A DNA stretch of 64,000 nucleotides from NCBI RefSeq assembly GCF_000382225.1, contig NZ_KB907800.1, positions 124,001-188,000 on the forward strand, written 5' to 3'. Below the pieces are notes generated by a model. That model saw nothing but the letters and a program-made list of their open reading frames with translations. It did not search any database and had not been told where the DNA came from. Made by a program: the position numbers and the translations under genes. This stretch comes from Hymenobacter aerophilus DSM 13606. GTDB taxonomy: Bacteria > Bacteroidota > Bacteroidia > Cytophagales > Hymenobacteraceae. This document shows, piece after piece, positions 1-8,370 of this stretch. Every line of letters starts with the position of its first letter. Position 1 is the first letter of the stretch.

Positions 1-199
1 GCTGGACTTTGCAATTGCTGCCGACCGCCTCGTAACGCTGTGTGACGAACACGGACGCCTGCTGCGCACCTTTTCGGCTGTGGGTCGGCGGCTTACTTTT
101 TCGGTGGCCGACCTGCCGACGGGCAATTATATAGTTCGCATAAGGGAAGGCAATGGCGGCGCGGCGCCCTTGGCGCTTCGGTTATTAGTGGAGCAGTAG
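1..199 (+). CDS. C-terminus of a T9SS-secreted protein (partial)
   Basis: Only the last 65 codons are present, in the frame beginning at base 2 and ending at TAG 197-199. The visible peptide has the shape of a type A T9SS sorting domain: a beta strand reading VTLCDEHGRLLRTF, a hydrophobic strand, the turn DLPTGNYIVRI, and a final strand LRLLVEQ. In the family this roughly 70-residue domain directs export across the outer membrane by the Por (type IX) system and is then cleaved. The cargo domain lies upstream of the window, so the function of the full protein cannot be judged. Confidence 0.75.
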   Translation, partial: LDFAIAADRLVTLCDEHGRLLRTFSAVGRRLTFSVADLPTGNYIVRIREGNGGAAPLALRLLVEQ

Positions 200-275
200 A
201 ACGCCCAAAAGCAAGTGGGCCCAGTACCCAAGTGAGTCGGCCCCGCGTATAGCCAGCCAACCACTTGCTTATCCT

Positions 276-1154
276 ATGAATACTCTCGCTTCTGAACAGA
301 TTGCCCTCGTGACGGGCGCCACTTCGGGCATTGGCAAGGTAACGGCCCGCGAGCTGGTGCGCCGCGGCTACCACATTATCCTGCTGGCCCGCGACGCGGC
401 CAAGGCCGCCCGGGTGCGCCAGGAATTCCAGCAGCTGGCCGCCTCCGGGCAGCGGGTGGATGTGCTGTTGTGCGACCTCTCGGATTTGAGCCAGGTGCGG
501 CGGGCGGCCGAGGAGTTCATCCAGCGCTACCACCGCCTCGACGTGCTGGTGAACAACGCCGGCCTCATCTTCGGCAAGCAGCGTGAAACCTCGGCCGACG
601 GGTACGAAATGACCTTGGCCACCAACTACCTCGGCCCCTTCCTGCTCACCAGCCTGCTGCTGCCGGCCCTGGAACGGAGCGAGGCAGCCCGCATCGTGAA
701 CGTGGCCTCCGACGGCTACCGCCTGGCCAAACCCAAACTGCACGACCTCAACCAAGAGGAAAACTACAGCGCGTGGCGGCAGTACGGCAACACCAAGCTC
801 TACAACATCCTCTTCACCCAGGAGCTGGCCCGGCAGCTACGGGCGCGCGGCATCAGCCACGTCGTCACCAACAGCCTGCACCCCGGCGTGGTGGCCAGCG
901 GCTTCGGCTCGGCCTCGGGCGGCCTGACGAGCTGGCTTACCGGGCTGGCCGCGCCGCTACTGCTCACACCCGACGAAGGCGCCCGCACCAGCATTTTCCT
1001 GGCCACCGACCCCATTGGCGGGCAGGTGAGTGGCGGCTACTTTGCCAAGGAGCAGGCCCAGCCCGTGAAGCACGCCTTCACCGACCCCGCCAAAACCCGG
1101 CAGCTCTGGCAGGAAACCGAGCGGCTGGTGGGCCAGGAGTTTTTCGGGGCTTAG
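276..1154 (+). CDS. SDR family NAD(P)-dependent oxidoreductase
   Basis: The 292-residue protein has the classical short-chain dehydrogenase signatures in order: the TGATSGIG dinucleotide-binding motif near residue 14, a basic/small-residue region after beta-2 (LLARD) fitting NADP, the NNAG motif near residue 91, and the catalytic YGNTK (YxxxK) near residue 170. The length and the ILFTQELARQL segment after the catalytic Tyr resemble the retinol dehydrogenase/WW-domain oxidoreductase-like branch. The real substrate is unknown. It is probably cytoplasmic, since no signal peptide is seen. It is monocistronic and followed by a palindromic repeat at 1186-1297. Confidence 0.88.
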   Translation: MNTLASEQIALVTGATSGIGKVTARELVRRGYHIILLARDAAKAARVRQEFQQLAASGQRVDVLLCDLSDLSQVRRAAEEFIQRYHRLDVLVNNAGLIFGKQRETSADGYEMTLATNYLGPFLLTSLLLPALERSEAARIVNVASDGYRLAKPKLHDLNQEENYSAWRQYGNTKLYNILFTQELARQLRARGISHVVTNSLHPGVVASGFGSASGGLTSWLTGLAAPLLLTPDEGARTSIFLATDPIGGQVSGGYFAKEQAQPVKHAFTDPAKTRQLWQETERLVGQEFFGA

Positions 1155-1185
1155 CTGGCGGAACAATCCTCGGTTCATGTGCCGC

Positions 1186-1297
1186 TTGTAGAGACTCGAC
1201 CCATCGCGTCTCCTCGTTGCTGACTTTGGGCGGACCTCGGCAGGTAGTTCGTTCAACGTCAGCAACGCCAGGGCGCGAAGGGTCGCGTCTCTACAAC
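1186..1297. repeat. Palindromic element 1 (core GCTGACGTT)
   Basis: The outer arms (TTGTAGAGACTCGACC at the left, the complement of GGTCGCGTCTCTACAA at the right) are an imperfect inverted repeat. Inside them, CGTTGCTGAC at 1215-1224 is repeated perfectly as GTCAGCAACG at 1258-1267. Read on the minus strand, the arm-loop junction is GCTGACGTTGAACG, the core shared with other elements in this window. It lies about 30 nt after the SDR stop codon. Confidence 0.8.
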
Positions 1298-1438
1298 TGG
1301 TTCAGCAATCCGGAACTGATTTCAGACTTACTGCGCTCCGCAACCAATCTGCGCCAGCTCCCTCCCGGAGTTGGCGCACTTGTTTCCGGCGCGTAGCTTT
1401 GGCGGGCTACTCCGTTACCTCACTCCGAACCTGCATTC

Positions 1439-2617
1439 GTGTCCCTCGCTCCTACCCCTTCCCGCAGCTACGGCACTGCCCGCGGCTGGCGGATTTTTCT
1501 GTACGCGCTAGTACCACTCATGATTGTGGTGTTCCTGATTTGTCCTTTTCTGTTTGACAGCAACCAGGGCTTTCTAGTGTATGGACCGATAGGAGCCGTT
1601 ATGTGGAGTATGGCCGGCCTTTTTAGCTTCCTCCTTTACGATGTATACAAAGGGCGCCACACGTTTTCGGAGCAGGGCGTCAGCTACCGGGGGGCCTTCC
1701 GCAGCAAAGACCTGCCAATGGCCGCCATCAAAGGCTACCGCACCGACCAGAACTACACCTACATCGTCCCTAGTAGCAAGCAGCACCGCGGTATCCGCAT
1801 CGGCTACACCAGCGCGGGCTACGCCGAAATCCAGCAGTGGCTGGCCTCCCGGTTTCCCGACCTCGATGTGCAGCAACAGGAGCAGGACGCCGAAAAATTG
1901 CTGCTGGAAGAAGATTTCGGCCGCAACCCGGCCGAGCGGGAGGCTGCCCTGACCAGCGCCCGGCAGGTGGGCCGGGTGCTAAGCGTAGCCGGCTACCTGA
2001 CCATTGGCTGGCTGCTGTTCTGGCCCCAGCCCTACGACTGGGCCGTGCTGGCGGGGCTGGCAGTACCGCCCCTGGCCGCCGCGGCCCTGTTCTGGCACCG
2101 CGGTCGGCTTTGCTTCGACGACAGCGACAACAGCGCCCGGCCGACGATAACCGCCGCGCTGCTGTTTCCGACGCTGGGCCTGCTGCTGCGGGCAATGCTG
2201 GATTTTGAGCTGCTGGCCTATGCACCACTGGCTCCGTACGCGGCGGGCACCGGCCTGCTGCTGGCCACGGCCCTGGTGCTGGGCAGCCCGCAGCTGCTGG
2301 CTACCAACAGCCGGCGGGTGGTGTTGGTGGGCACCTTGCTGGGCCTGCTGTACGGAGCCGCCGCCGCCACCATCGTGAACTGTACTTTCGACACGCATAG
2401 CCCGCAAGTGTACGCCGTGCCGGTGCTGGGCAAGCACTACACCGCTGGCAAAACGGATTCCTATTACCTCCATGTAGGCCCCTGGGGTTCTCGCCGGCAA
2501 CCCGACGACGTGGAGGTTACCAAAAGCCTGTACGAACGCACTGCCGCCGCCGACACCGTACACGTGTACCAGCGGCCCGGCCATCTGGGGGCGCCTTGGT
2601 TCACCACCGGCGAGTAG
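1439..2617 (+). CDS. Hypothetical multi-pass membrane protein
   Basis: This is a 392-residue protein using a GTG start; no ATG lies near the N-terminus in this frame. Hydrophobic segments are visible near residues 18-38 (FLYALVPLMIVVFLICPFLF), 45-65, 185-203, 208-222, 240-262, 268-285 and 300-320. Two soluble stretches separate them: residues 75-180 with a charged EQDAEKLLLEEDF region, and a C-terminal domain from about residue 330. I recognise no conserved family. Arrangement is two N-terminal helices, a cytosolic domain, then a helical bundle. No partner gene is apparent. The gene is probably real because the frame is long and its codon usage matches its neighbours. Confidence 0.65.
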   Translation: MSLAPTPSRSYGTARGWRIFLYALVPLMIVVFLICPFLFDSNQGFLVYGPIGAVMWSMAGLFSFLLYDVYKGRHTFSEQGVSYRGAFRSKDLPMAAIKGYRTDQNYTYIVPSSKQHRGIRIGYTSAGYAEIQQWLASRFPDLDVQQQEQDAEKLLLEEDFGRNPAEREAALTSARQVGRVLSVAGYLTIGWLLFWPQPYDWAVLAGLAVPPLAAAALFWHRGRLCFDDSDNSARPTITAALLFPTLGLLLRAMLDFELLAYAPLAPYAAGTGLLLATALVLGSPQLLATNSRRVVLVGTLLGLLYGAAAATIVNCTFDTHSPQVYAVPVLGKHYTAGKTDSYYLHVGPWGSRRQPDDVEVTKSLYERTAAADTVHVYQRPGHLGAPWFTTGE

Positions 2618-2671
2618 CCTCCCGCTCCGCAGCCTGTTCCTCCGGCTCCCAAAGACCCTCCCCGAATAGCT

Positions 2672-2944
2672 GAAGCTCTTTCCAAAATGACCGAAGAGGA
2701 TGCTGGAGTACCTGAAGGTCTTTTGAGAGCAATCGAAGCTACATTAAGAGCACCTAAAGGTCTTTCAAGAGCAACTAAAGCTATTCCATAAGCAACCGAA
2801 GGCTCTCCGCAAGCAACCGAAGAGCATTCTCAGGCAACCGAAGGCTCTCCGCAAGCAACCGAAGAGCATTCTCAGGCAACCGAAGAGGATTCTCAGGCAA
2901 CCGAAGAGGATTCTCAAGCAACCGAAGAGGTTTCTCAAGCTAAC
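2672..2944. repeat. 13-unit, 21-bp tandem repeat
   Basis: Thirteen consecutive 21-bp units begin with GAAG or a variant. The last seven are nearly identical (GAAGAGGATTCTCARGCAACC and the alternate GAAGGCTCTCCGCAAGCAACC), while the first six have decayed. As the period is a multiple of three, the array stays open in most frames: heptads of the type ATEEDSQ on the plus strand and LFGCLRI on the minus strand. The plus frame has an ATG at 2687 but stops at 2789-2791 in unit 6. There is no convincing gene. The remaining flanks (2618-2671 and 2945-3068) hold nothing recognisable. Confidence 0.9.
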
Positions 2945-3068
2945 TGCGGGGCTTCGGGTGGGGCGGGAGGTTGTTGGGGCGGGGCAGATGAGGTTTGGAT
3001 GATACGGGCAGCGGCTGGGGAGCCGCCGCATGGAGCGGCGGACGGTCAGGGGCCGGGCTCAATCGCAG

Positions 3069-3103
3069 AAAACCCCGCCCGGCAGCGTGCCGGGCGGGGT
3101 TTT
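3069..3103. terminator. Strong bidirectional terminator after ahcY
   Basis: A perfect 12-bp GC-rich stem (CCCCGCCCGGCA / TGCCGGGCGGGG) has a 3-nt GCG loop and is flanked by AAAA on the left and TTTT on the right. It therefore works as an intrinsic terminator in either direction. It lies 90 nt past the ahcY stop codon. Confidence 0.85.
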
Positions 3104-3192
3104 CTGGTTACAGCTGATGGGTACAGCTGACTCGGAGTAGCGGCTATTCACAAAATCCGTGAAATCCGCTAAAATCCGCGCTAATCCGTGGT

Positions 3193-4515
3193 CTAGTAGC
3201 GGTACAGGTCCGACTTGAAGGGGCCTTCCACGTCCACGCCGATGTACTTGGCCTGGTGGGGGTTCAGCTCCTCCAGCTCGACGCCGATTTTGGCGAGGTG
3301 CAGGCGGGCTACTTTCTCGTCGAGGTGCTTGGGCAGGGTGTACACCTGGTTTTCGTACTGGTCGGCGTGCTGCCACAGCTCCAGCTGGGCCAGTACCTGG
3401 TTGGTGAACGAGTTCGACATCACGAACGAGGGGTGGCCGGTGGCGCAGCCCAGGTTCACGAGGCGGCCTTCAGCCAGCACGATGATTTCCTTGCCGTCGA
3501 TGGTGTACAGGTCGACCTGGGGCTTGATGGTGTCCTTGGTGTTGCCGTAGTTCTTGTTCAGCCAGGCCATATCAATCTCATCATCGAAGTGGCCGATGTT
3601 GCAGACGATGGCTTTGTCCTTGAGGGCGCGGAACGACTTTTCGGTGATGATGTCGCAGTTGCCGGTGGCCGTTACCACGATGTCGGCTTCCTTGATGGCA
3701 TTCTCCATCTTCTTCACCGCGTAGCCGTCCATGGCGGCCTGCAGGGCGCAGATGGGGTCGATTTCCGTGACGATAACCCGGGCGCCGGCGCCGCGCAGCG
3801 AGGCGGCGGTACCTTTCCCCACGTCGCCGTAGCCAGCCACCACGGCAATTTTGCCGGCCATCATCACGTCGGTAGCCCGGCGGATGGCGTCTACGGCCGA
3901 CTCTTTGCAGCCGTACTTGTTATCGAACTTAGACTTGGTAACCGAGTCGTTGATGTTGAAGGCGGGCATGGGCAGCGTACCGGCCTTTACGCGGTCGAGC
4001 AAGCGCAGTACGCCGGTCGTGGTTTCTTCCGACAGCCCTTTGATGCCGGCGGCCAGCTCGGGGAACTGGTTGAGCACCATATTGGTCAGGTCGCCGCCGT
4101 CGTCGAGAATCATGTTCAGCGGCTCGCGCTTCTCGCCGAAAAACAGCGTCTGCTCGATGCACCAGTTGAATTCTTCCTCGCTCATGCCCTTCCAGGCGTA
4201 CACCGGAATGCCGGCGGCGGCAATGGCCGCGGCGGCGTGGTCCTGGGTCGAGAAGATGTTGCACGACGACCACGTAACCTCAGCGCCCAGGGCGATGAGC
4301 GTCTCGATGAGTACGGCGGTCTGGATGGTCATGTGCAGGCAGCCGGCAATGCGGGCGCCTTTCAGGGGCTGGCTGGTGCCGAACTCCTCGCGCAGGGCCA
4401 TCAGGCCGGGCATTTCGGCCTCGGCCAACCGGATTTCCTTGCGGCCCCACTCGGCGAGGCTCAGGTCTTTCACTTTATAAGGCACGTAGGCCGTCGTCGT
4501 CTTGGTCTCTACCAT
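3193..4515 (-). CDS. ahcY: Adenosylhomocysteinase (SAH hydrolase)
   Basis: This 440-residue cytoplasmic enzyme reversibly hydrolyses S-adenosylhomocysteine to adenosine and homocysteine, relieving product inhibition of methyltransferases. Visible signatures are the N-terminal [20 protein letters not shown] segment, [14 protein letters not shown], the [13 protein letters not shown] block, the NAD-binding [11 protein letters not shown] motif near residue 230, and the canonical C-terminal K-x-D-x-Y-R-Y ending (KSDLYRY). Length and termini match the long bacterial form. Transcription should start from the -7 box at 4544-4551 and end at the hairpin 3069-3103. The same SAM cycle is served by metK at 33116. 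Confidence 0.97.
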   Translation of the reverse strand: MVETKTTTAYVPYKVKDLSLAEWGRKEIRLAEAEMPGLMALREEFGTSQPLKGARIAGCLHMTIQTAVLIETLIALGAEVTWSSCNIFSTQDHAAAAIAAAGIPVYAWKGMSEEEFNWCIEQTLFFGEKREPLNMILDDGGDLTNMVLNQFPELAAGIKGLSEETTTGVLRLLDRVKAGTLPMPAFNINDSVTKSKFDNKYGCKESAVDAIRRATDVMMAGKIAVVAGYGDVGKGTAASLRGAGARVIVTEIDPICALQAAMDGYAVKKMENAIKEADIVVTATGNCDIITEKSFRALKDKAIVCNIGHFDDEIDMAWLNKNYGNTKDTIKPQVDLYTIDGKEIIVLAEGRLVNLGCATGHPSFVMSNSFTNQVLAQLELWQHADQYENQVYTLPKHLDEKVARLHLAKIGVELEELNPHQAKYIGVDVEGPFKSDLYRY

Positions 4516-4543
4516 GATAAAAAGGGGTTTGAGAAGTCAACCA

Positions 4544-4551
4544 CAAAAATA
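4544..4551 (-). promoter_or_regulatory. -7 promoter box of ahcY
   Basis: TATTTTTG on the minus strand matches the Bacteroidota -7 consensus TAnnTTTG and sits 29 bp upstream of the ahcY start codon. No clear -33 TTG was found. Confidence 0.55.
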
Positions 4552-4587
4552 CGAAAAAGTTAAGGCGGCTTCTATCTACTCCTTACG

Positions 4588-4627
4588 CAGCAGCGCCTGC
4601 CCCCTTTTTGCAGGAAGCAGGCGCTGA
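4588..4627 (-). terminator. Inverted repeat downstream of the DUF4397 gene
   Basis: CAGCGCCTGC and GCAGGCGCTG form a 10-bp stem around a loop of about 17 nt, just past the end of the lipoprotein gene at 4655. There is no long U-tract, so intrinsic termination is only possible, not clear. Confidence 0.45.
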
Positions 4628-4654
4628 TGTTTAGCAAGAAGCCGCGGGGGCTGC

Positions 4655-5404
4655 TTAGTTGTTGGCGATGATAACGGCCTGGGGCTTCTGCGCGGTTGGG
4701 GCGCCGGGCGTGGCAATGCCGCGTACCAGCACCGTGTAAATTTTGCCGGCTTCAATCTTTTTGCTGCCCGAGCCCGAACCGGAGCCATCGCCTACCGTCA
4801 GGATGGACGTGCGCTGGGCATCCGTCGTGGTTATCCGAAGGTCGGGAGACGAGCCGGCATTGACCGATATAAACTCCGACGCTTTCCCAAAGGCTACGTC
4901 GGTGGTCAGGTCGGTTGGCGCCGCGCCGGCAGTAAGGGCCGGAACGCTCAGTCGCACCGGCGAATTTACCCCGGTGCCCAGGTGAATGAGGCGGATTTTG
5001 GCCTGCCCGGCTGCCGGCGCCGTCAGATCATCGGAGAAGCTGATAAGTTCGGCGCTGCCAATGGCGGAAGCAGGCGAGTAAGCGAAAACCGAATAGTTCT
5101 GGTTGACCGCTATATCCAGGTTCTTTTTGGTGACTTCCTGGGTGCCGCTGTTGATGCGGAAAACCGGGCTGCCGGCATCCACGCCGAGGTACGAGCTGTT
5201 CTGGCCGTAGTTGAGCTGGCCTACCTGCTTATCGTTGACAAAAGCCGTCACCTGGCCCGACACGGCGGCGGCCACGTGGGTAATCATCACCCGGCCCTGC
5301 TGGGGAGCGGGGTTGTCGTCGTCGTTGTTGCAGGCCGAGAAGGCCAGCATGGCGGGCAGGGTAGCCAGCAGGGCGGCAGGGCGGAAAAAGGAAGTCATTT
5401 TCAT
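4655..5404 (-). CDS. DUF4397 domain lipoprotein
   Basis: I chose the ATG at 5404 (MKMTSFFRPA) because it gives a compact lipoprotein signal ending in the lipobox FSAC; the frame stays open further upstream. After an acidic NNDDDN linker comes a DUF4397-type beta-rich domain (VMITHVAAAVSGQVTAFVND, a second repeat IRLIHLGTGVNSPVRLSV). A GSGSGSG linker lies near residue 210 and a final strand IYTVLVRGIA follows. DUF4397 proteins are surface or periplasmic lipoproteins of unknown function. The Asp-rich stretch after the lipidated Cys may act as an outer-surface export signal, as in other Bacteroidota (inference). Confidence 0.85.
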   Translation of the reverse strand: MKMTSFFRPAALLATLPAMLAFSACNNDDDNPAPQQGRVMITHVAAAVSGQVTAFVNDKQVGQLNYGQNSSYLGVDAGSPVFRINSGTQEVTKKNLDIAVNQNYSVFAYSPASAIGSAELISFSDDLTAPAAGQAKIRLIHLGTGVNSPVRLSVPALTAGAAPTDLTTDVAFGKASEFISVNAGSSPDLRITTTDAQRTSILTVGDGSGSGSGSKKIEAGKIYTVLVRGIATPGAPTAQKPQAVIIANN

Positions 5405-5536
5405 ACAAGGTTGGAAAGGTGTTGGCCTGCACAACGAAGCCGCATGGCCTTTTGTTGAGTCGGGGCCGGAAAAAATATCCCTGCGAATTGCACTATTTTC
5501 CGGCGGACGGCCTTAGCGGTTTGGCTTCCTGTGCAC

Positions 5537-5544
5537 TACTTTTG
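5537..5544 (+). promoter_or_regulatory. -7 promoter box upstream of the 5550 gene
   Basis: TACTTTTG matches TAnnTTTG. It ends only 5 bp before the ATG at 5550, which would make the transcript leaderless or nearly so unless another start is used. Confidence 0.45.
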
Positions 5545-5549
5545 ACTTT

Positions 5550-6164
5550 ATGTTGCTATTTTCCCCCGTCGCTTTCCGCTGGCTCCGTCGCTTTGCTGCC
5601 CTCTTCATCTGCCTGCTGAGCTGGGCCGGCACCGCACAGGCCCAGCAGGCGGGCCGCATCAGTTTGTCCCTCGAAGACCAAAAGCGGGGGCTGAATGGCG
5701 TGCAGAAGAACTTCTACTTCAGCCTGAGCCAGAACCCCACCGAGGCCGATTACCAGAGCGCCGGCTTCTTTGGCCAGCGCCTGCGCTCCTACCTGGCCGG
5801 CGAGCCCGAAGCGCTGGCGGCCCTCAACCGCTACCGGCGCCAGAAGTTGCTGTTCCTGACCGAGCGGGTGGTGTTTGTGGGCGCCGTGGGCCTCTACGGG
5901 CAGCAGGTGCTCTCGGCCCCCGACCGGCAGCAGTACTTCAACAGCACCCAAAAGGTGGCTATCGGGGTGGCGGCGGTTAGCTTGCTGAGCAACATTTTCA
6001 TTTCGCGCAACACCAACACGCATTTCCAGCGCGCCGTCGAGGCCCACAACGCCGGCCGCACGGCCGGCGCCTCCGGCCTGCTGCGGCAGCTGCAGCCCAG
6101 CGGCGTAGGCCTGGGCGCCAGCGCCACCGGCCGCCCCCTGCTGGCCCTGCGCTGGCAGTTATAG
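5550..6164 (+). CDS. Hypothetical exported protein
   Basis: The 204-residue protein starts with an RR-containing signal peptide (hydrophobic run near residues 14-30, ending in AQAQ). A soluble segment is followed by two hydrophobic stretches near residues 105-122 (RVVFVGAVGLYGQQVL) and 135-150 (VAIGVAAVSLLSNIFI). I recognise no family. It resembles small conserved Bacteroidota proteins in which two helices sit in the membrane after secretion. The -7 box lies immediately upstream and a palindromic element (6175-6254) follows the stop codon. Confidence 0.6.
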   Translation: MLLFSPVAFRWLRRFAALFICLLSWAGTAQAQQAGRISLSLEDQKRGLNGVQKNFYFSLSQNPTEADYQSAGFFGQRLRSYLAGEPEALAALNRYRRQKLLFLTERVVFVGAVGLYGQQVLSAPDRQQYFNSTQKVAIGVAAVSLLSNIFISRNTNTHFQRAVEAHNAGRTAGASGLLRQLQPSGVGLGASATGRPLLALRWQL

Positions 6165-6174
6165 ACTTTATAGG

Positions 6175-6254
6175 TAGCTACAAGCCGCAAGCTGCAAGCC
6201 ACAAGCTGACGTTCAAACATCAGCTTGTGGCTTGCAGCTTGCGGCTTGTAGCTA
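6175..6254. repeat. Palindromic element 2 (CAAGCTG arms, core GCTGACGTT)
   Basis: The near-perfect 35-bp arms are built of repeats of GCAAGC/CAAGCTG (left TAGCTACAAGCCGCAAGCTG, right its complement ending GCGGCTTGTAGCTA). They enclose a 10-nt loop CGTTCAAACA, and the left arm-loop junction reads AAGCTGACGTTC. It lies between the 6164 stop and the start at 6275. Related arms occur at 16090-16177 and 60747-60879. Confidence 0.9.
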
Positions 6255-6274
6255 TAAAACAATAGTTTCGCATC

Positions 6275-7483
6275 ATGGAATACCCGCTGCCCGCGGCGGC
6301 TCGCCAATACGTGGCCGAGCACCTGCACGACGACCCCGCCCAACTGGCCCTGCAGGCCCGCCGCCATCCCCACCTCCCCGTTCCCGAATTAGTCCGCCAG
6401 ATTCAGGCCCGCCAGAAGGCCAAGGGCAAGCTCCCGACCTGGGCCGCCAACACCGACCTGGTTTTCCCGCCCGCCCTCTCTGTCGAGCAGGCTTCCTCCG
6501 ACCGCACCGCCGCTTTCAAGGCCGAGCTGGTGCGCGGGGCCGACCGCCTGGCCGACCTGACCGGCGGCTTCGGCGTCGATTCGGCCCACTTTGCGGCTAC
6601 CGTGGGCGAGGTGCATTACGTGGAGCGCCACGCCGCGCTGGCCGAAGTCGTGCGCTACAATCTGGCCCAGCTGGACATCAGCAACGTGCACTGCCACGCC
6701 ACCGACGCCACCCATTTCCTGCGCGAATCGGACGACACCTACGACTGGATTTACCTCGACCCGGCCCGCCGCGACACGGCCGCCAAGAAGATTTTCCGCC
6801 TCCAGGACTGCGAGCCCGACGTGCTGCGCCTGCTGCCGCTGCTGCTGCGCAAAAGCCCGCGCATCCTGCTCAAAACCTCGCCCATGCTCGATATCGAGCA
6901 GGCCCTGAAAGAGCTGCGCCACGTGCGGCGGCTGTGGGTGGTAGCGGTGGACAACGAGTGTAAAGAGGTGCTGTATGAGCTGGGCGAGGAACCGGCCGTC
7001 GACCCCGAGCGCTATGCCCTGAACCTGCGCCGCGACGGCAGCCGGCAGGAGTTCCGCTTAAACCGGGCCCGCGAGGCCCGCGCCATCCCGCGTTACGCCG
7101 AGCCCCGGCAGTATTTGTACGAACCCAACGTGGCCGTGCTCAAGGCCGGAGCATTCAAGAGCGTCGGTACGGCCTTCGAGCTGCTGAAGCTGCACCAGCA
7201 CAGCCACCTCTACACCTCCGACACGTTTCACCCCGAGTTTCCCGGCCGCAGCTTCCGCATTCTGGCCGTTGAGAAGTACGACGCCCAGGCTTTGCGCGCC
7301 CACCTCGGCCCGGCCGTGCGCGCCCACGTCACCACCCGCAACTTCCCCGACTCGGTGGCCGAGTTCCGCCACCGCACCGGCATCCGCGAGGGCGGCGACC
7401 TGTACCTGTTCGCCACCACCAGCCACGAAGGCAAGCTCATGGTGCTGGTCTGCGAGTCGCTGATGGCGCCGGTGCAGGGCTAA
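6275..7483 (+). CDS. Class I SAM-dependent methyltransferase with THUMP-like domain
   Basis: In this 402-residue protein, an N-terminal helical region precedes a Rossmann methyltransferase core. The core shows the SAM-binding motif DLTGGFGVDS near residue 93, the acidic VERH segment after beta-2, and a YLDPARR motif near residue 160, a variant of the motif IV seen in nucleic-acid methyltransferases. The C-terminal half, from about residue 290, has the pattern of the THUMP-like domain found in this Bacteroidota family (ILAVEKYDAQAL, GGDLYLFATT). Substrate is probably RNA (inference from domain pairing). The stop codon TAA at 7481-7483 overlaps the first bases of palindromic element 3. Confidence 0.82.
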   Translation: MEYPLPAAARQYVAEHLHDDPAQLALQARRHPHLPVPELVRQIQARQKAKGKLPTWAANTDLVFPPALSVEQASSDRTAAFKAELVRGADRLADLTGGFGVDSAHFAATVGEVHYVERHAALAEVVRYNLAQLDISNVHCHATDATHFLRESDDTYDWIYLDPARRDTAAKKIFRLQDCEPDVLRLLPLLLRKSPRILLKTSPMLDIEQALKELRHVRRLWVVAVDNECKEVLYELGEEPAVDPERYALNLRRDGSRQEFRLNRAREARAIPRYAEPRQYLYEPNVAVLKAGAFKSVGTAFELLKLHQHSHLYTSDTFHPEFPGRSFRILAVEKYDAQALRAHLGPAVRAHVTTRNFPDSVAEFRHRTGIREGGDLYLFATTSHEGKLMVLVCESLMAPVQG

Positions 7484-7616
7484 ATCACAGATGTTGCAGA
7501 TGACTGGATGCCACAGATTCGTTCTGCTGGCTGGATTTGTTCTGGCTGTCGTTGCATAGTCGCACTGTCAGCCAGAACGAATCTGCGTCATCCAGTCATC
7601 TGCAACATCTGTGATT
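7483..7616. repeat. Palindromic element 3, spanning two convergent gene ends
   Basis: The right arm (complement of AATCACAGATGTTGCAGATG and onward, ending CTGTGATT at 7616) pairs with the left arm from 7483. The left arm holds an extra internal duplication of GATTCGTTCTG/GATTTGTTCTG. The loop junction is GGCTGTCGTTGC on the plus strand and GGCTGACAG on the minus strand. The element covers the whole 112-bp gap and runs about 20 bp into the 3' end of the glycosylase gene. Confidence 0.85.
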
Positions 7617-8174
7617 CCAGGGCAGGCTGGCCGCCTCGGGGCCGGCGTACTCCAGGCCGATGCGGGGGCCGGTTACGATTTGACTTTCGGGAATGGTTTC
7701 GCCCTGGTCTTCAATCCAGAGCAGGTCGCCTTGCAGGTCGGTACCGGTGAGGGCGGGCGTGAGGGCCAGCGCCTGCGTGAGCATGCCGGGACCCGCCGTG
7801 AGCCGGTTGGGTTTGATGGAGGCACCTCGCCGCGCCTGCATCACCTCTAGGCCCACCAGTGGCTCGATGGCGCGGATGAGCACGGTATCGGTTTTGCCGG
7901 CCTCGTTGGTGCAAATGTTAAACAGCGTGTGGCGCTGGTACACCTTATATAAGTAGGCCCGGCCGCCGGGCTCCTGCAGGGCCCGGCTGGCCGCGCTAAA
8001 CCGTTTGAGGTGCATGGCCAGCGAGTTGTCGCCGTGGTGCGAGTAGGCTTCGGTTTCGATGATGCGGCCGCCGGTAAGCTGGCCCTCCACCCGCGAGAAA
8101 ACGTGCTTGCCCAGCAAGTCGCGGGCAATCTGCACTGGGTCGGGGCGGCGGTAGAACTCGGGCGGTAGCTTCAT
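7596..8174 (-). CDS. DNA-3-methyladenine glycosylase (AAG/MPG family)
   Basis: The 192-residue base-excision repair enzyme removes alkylated purines. Family features are the N-terminal ARDLLGKHVFSR segment and GGRIIETEAYSHHGD, which contains the catalytic Glu and the base-flipping Tyr region. It also has GRAYLYKVYQRHTLFNIC and the RRG-NRLTAGPGMLTQAL block. The native C-terminus appears replaced: after AASLPW the last six residues, NHRCCR, are encoded by the arm of palindromic element 3, which also supplies the stop codon. In this family LPW is normally followed by a few aromatic/basic residues, so activity is probably kept. Confidence 0.92.
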   Translation of the reverse strand: MKLPPEFYRRPDPVQIARDLLGKHVFSRVEGQLTGGRIIETEAYSHHGDNSLAMHLKRFSAASRALQEPGGRAYLYKVYQRHTLFNICTNEAGKTDTVLIRAIEPLVGLEVMQARRGASIKPNRLTAGPGMLTQALALTPALTGTDLQGDLLWIEDQGETIPESQIVTGPRIGLEYAGPEAASLPWNHRCCR

Positions 8175-8223
8175 TTGGGAGAGATAGTTAGTAAGGTAAT
8201 ACGGGCAACGAGCCCAACCCGCC

Positions 8224-8322
8224 TGTCATTCTGAGCAGCGCGAAGAATCTCGCGTGCAATGGTAACCCTGTCGTCAGGAATTACTGTGGCACGCGAGATT
8301 CTTCGCTTCGCTCAGAATGACA
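8224..8322. repeat. Palindromic element 4 (TGTCATTCTGAGC arms)
   Basis: A 33-bp left arm beginning TGTCATTCTGAGCAGCGCG pairs with a right arm ending CGCTCAGAATGACA. The asymmetric centre contains CCTGTCGTCAGG. Its termini match those of the elements at 44842-44937 and 59857-59946 (CTGTCAYYCTGAGC), so these three are one subfamily. It lies upstream of the riboswitch promoter; 8323-8360 holds nothing else. Confidence 0.88.
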
Positions 8323-8360
8323 AACGGGTTCGCTCACTTCTCACTTCTCAAATCCCCGCG

Positions 8361-8368
8361 TATCTTTG
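8361..8368 (+). promoter_or_regulatory. -7 promoter box of the riboswitch/btuB transcript
   Basis: TATCTTTG matches TAnnTTTG and lies just upstream of the first conserved riboswitch bases, as expected for a transcript whose leader begins with the aptamer. Confidence 0.65.
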
Positions 8369-8370
8369 CG

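Noticed and set aside
2672..2944. CRISPR array or short protein gene in the 21-bp repeat region
   Set aside because: The repeats are adjacent without spacers and the frames are decayed or stop-interrupted. No cas genes are nearby.
3256..4563. Long plus-strand frame (435 codons) opposite ahcY
   Set aside because: It is antisense to a textbook enzyme gene, and its length follows from GC-rich codon bias. It shows no recognisable domain.
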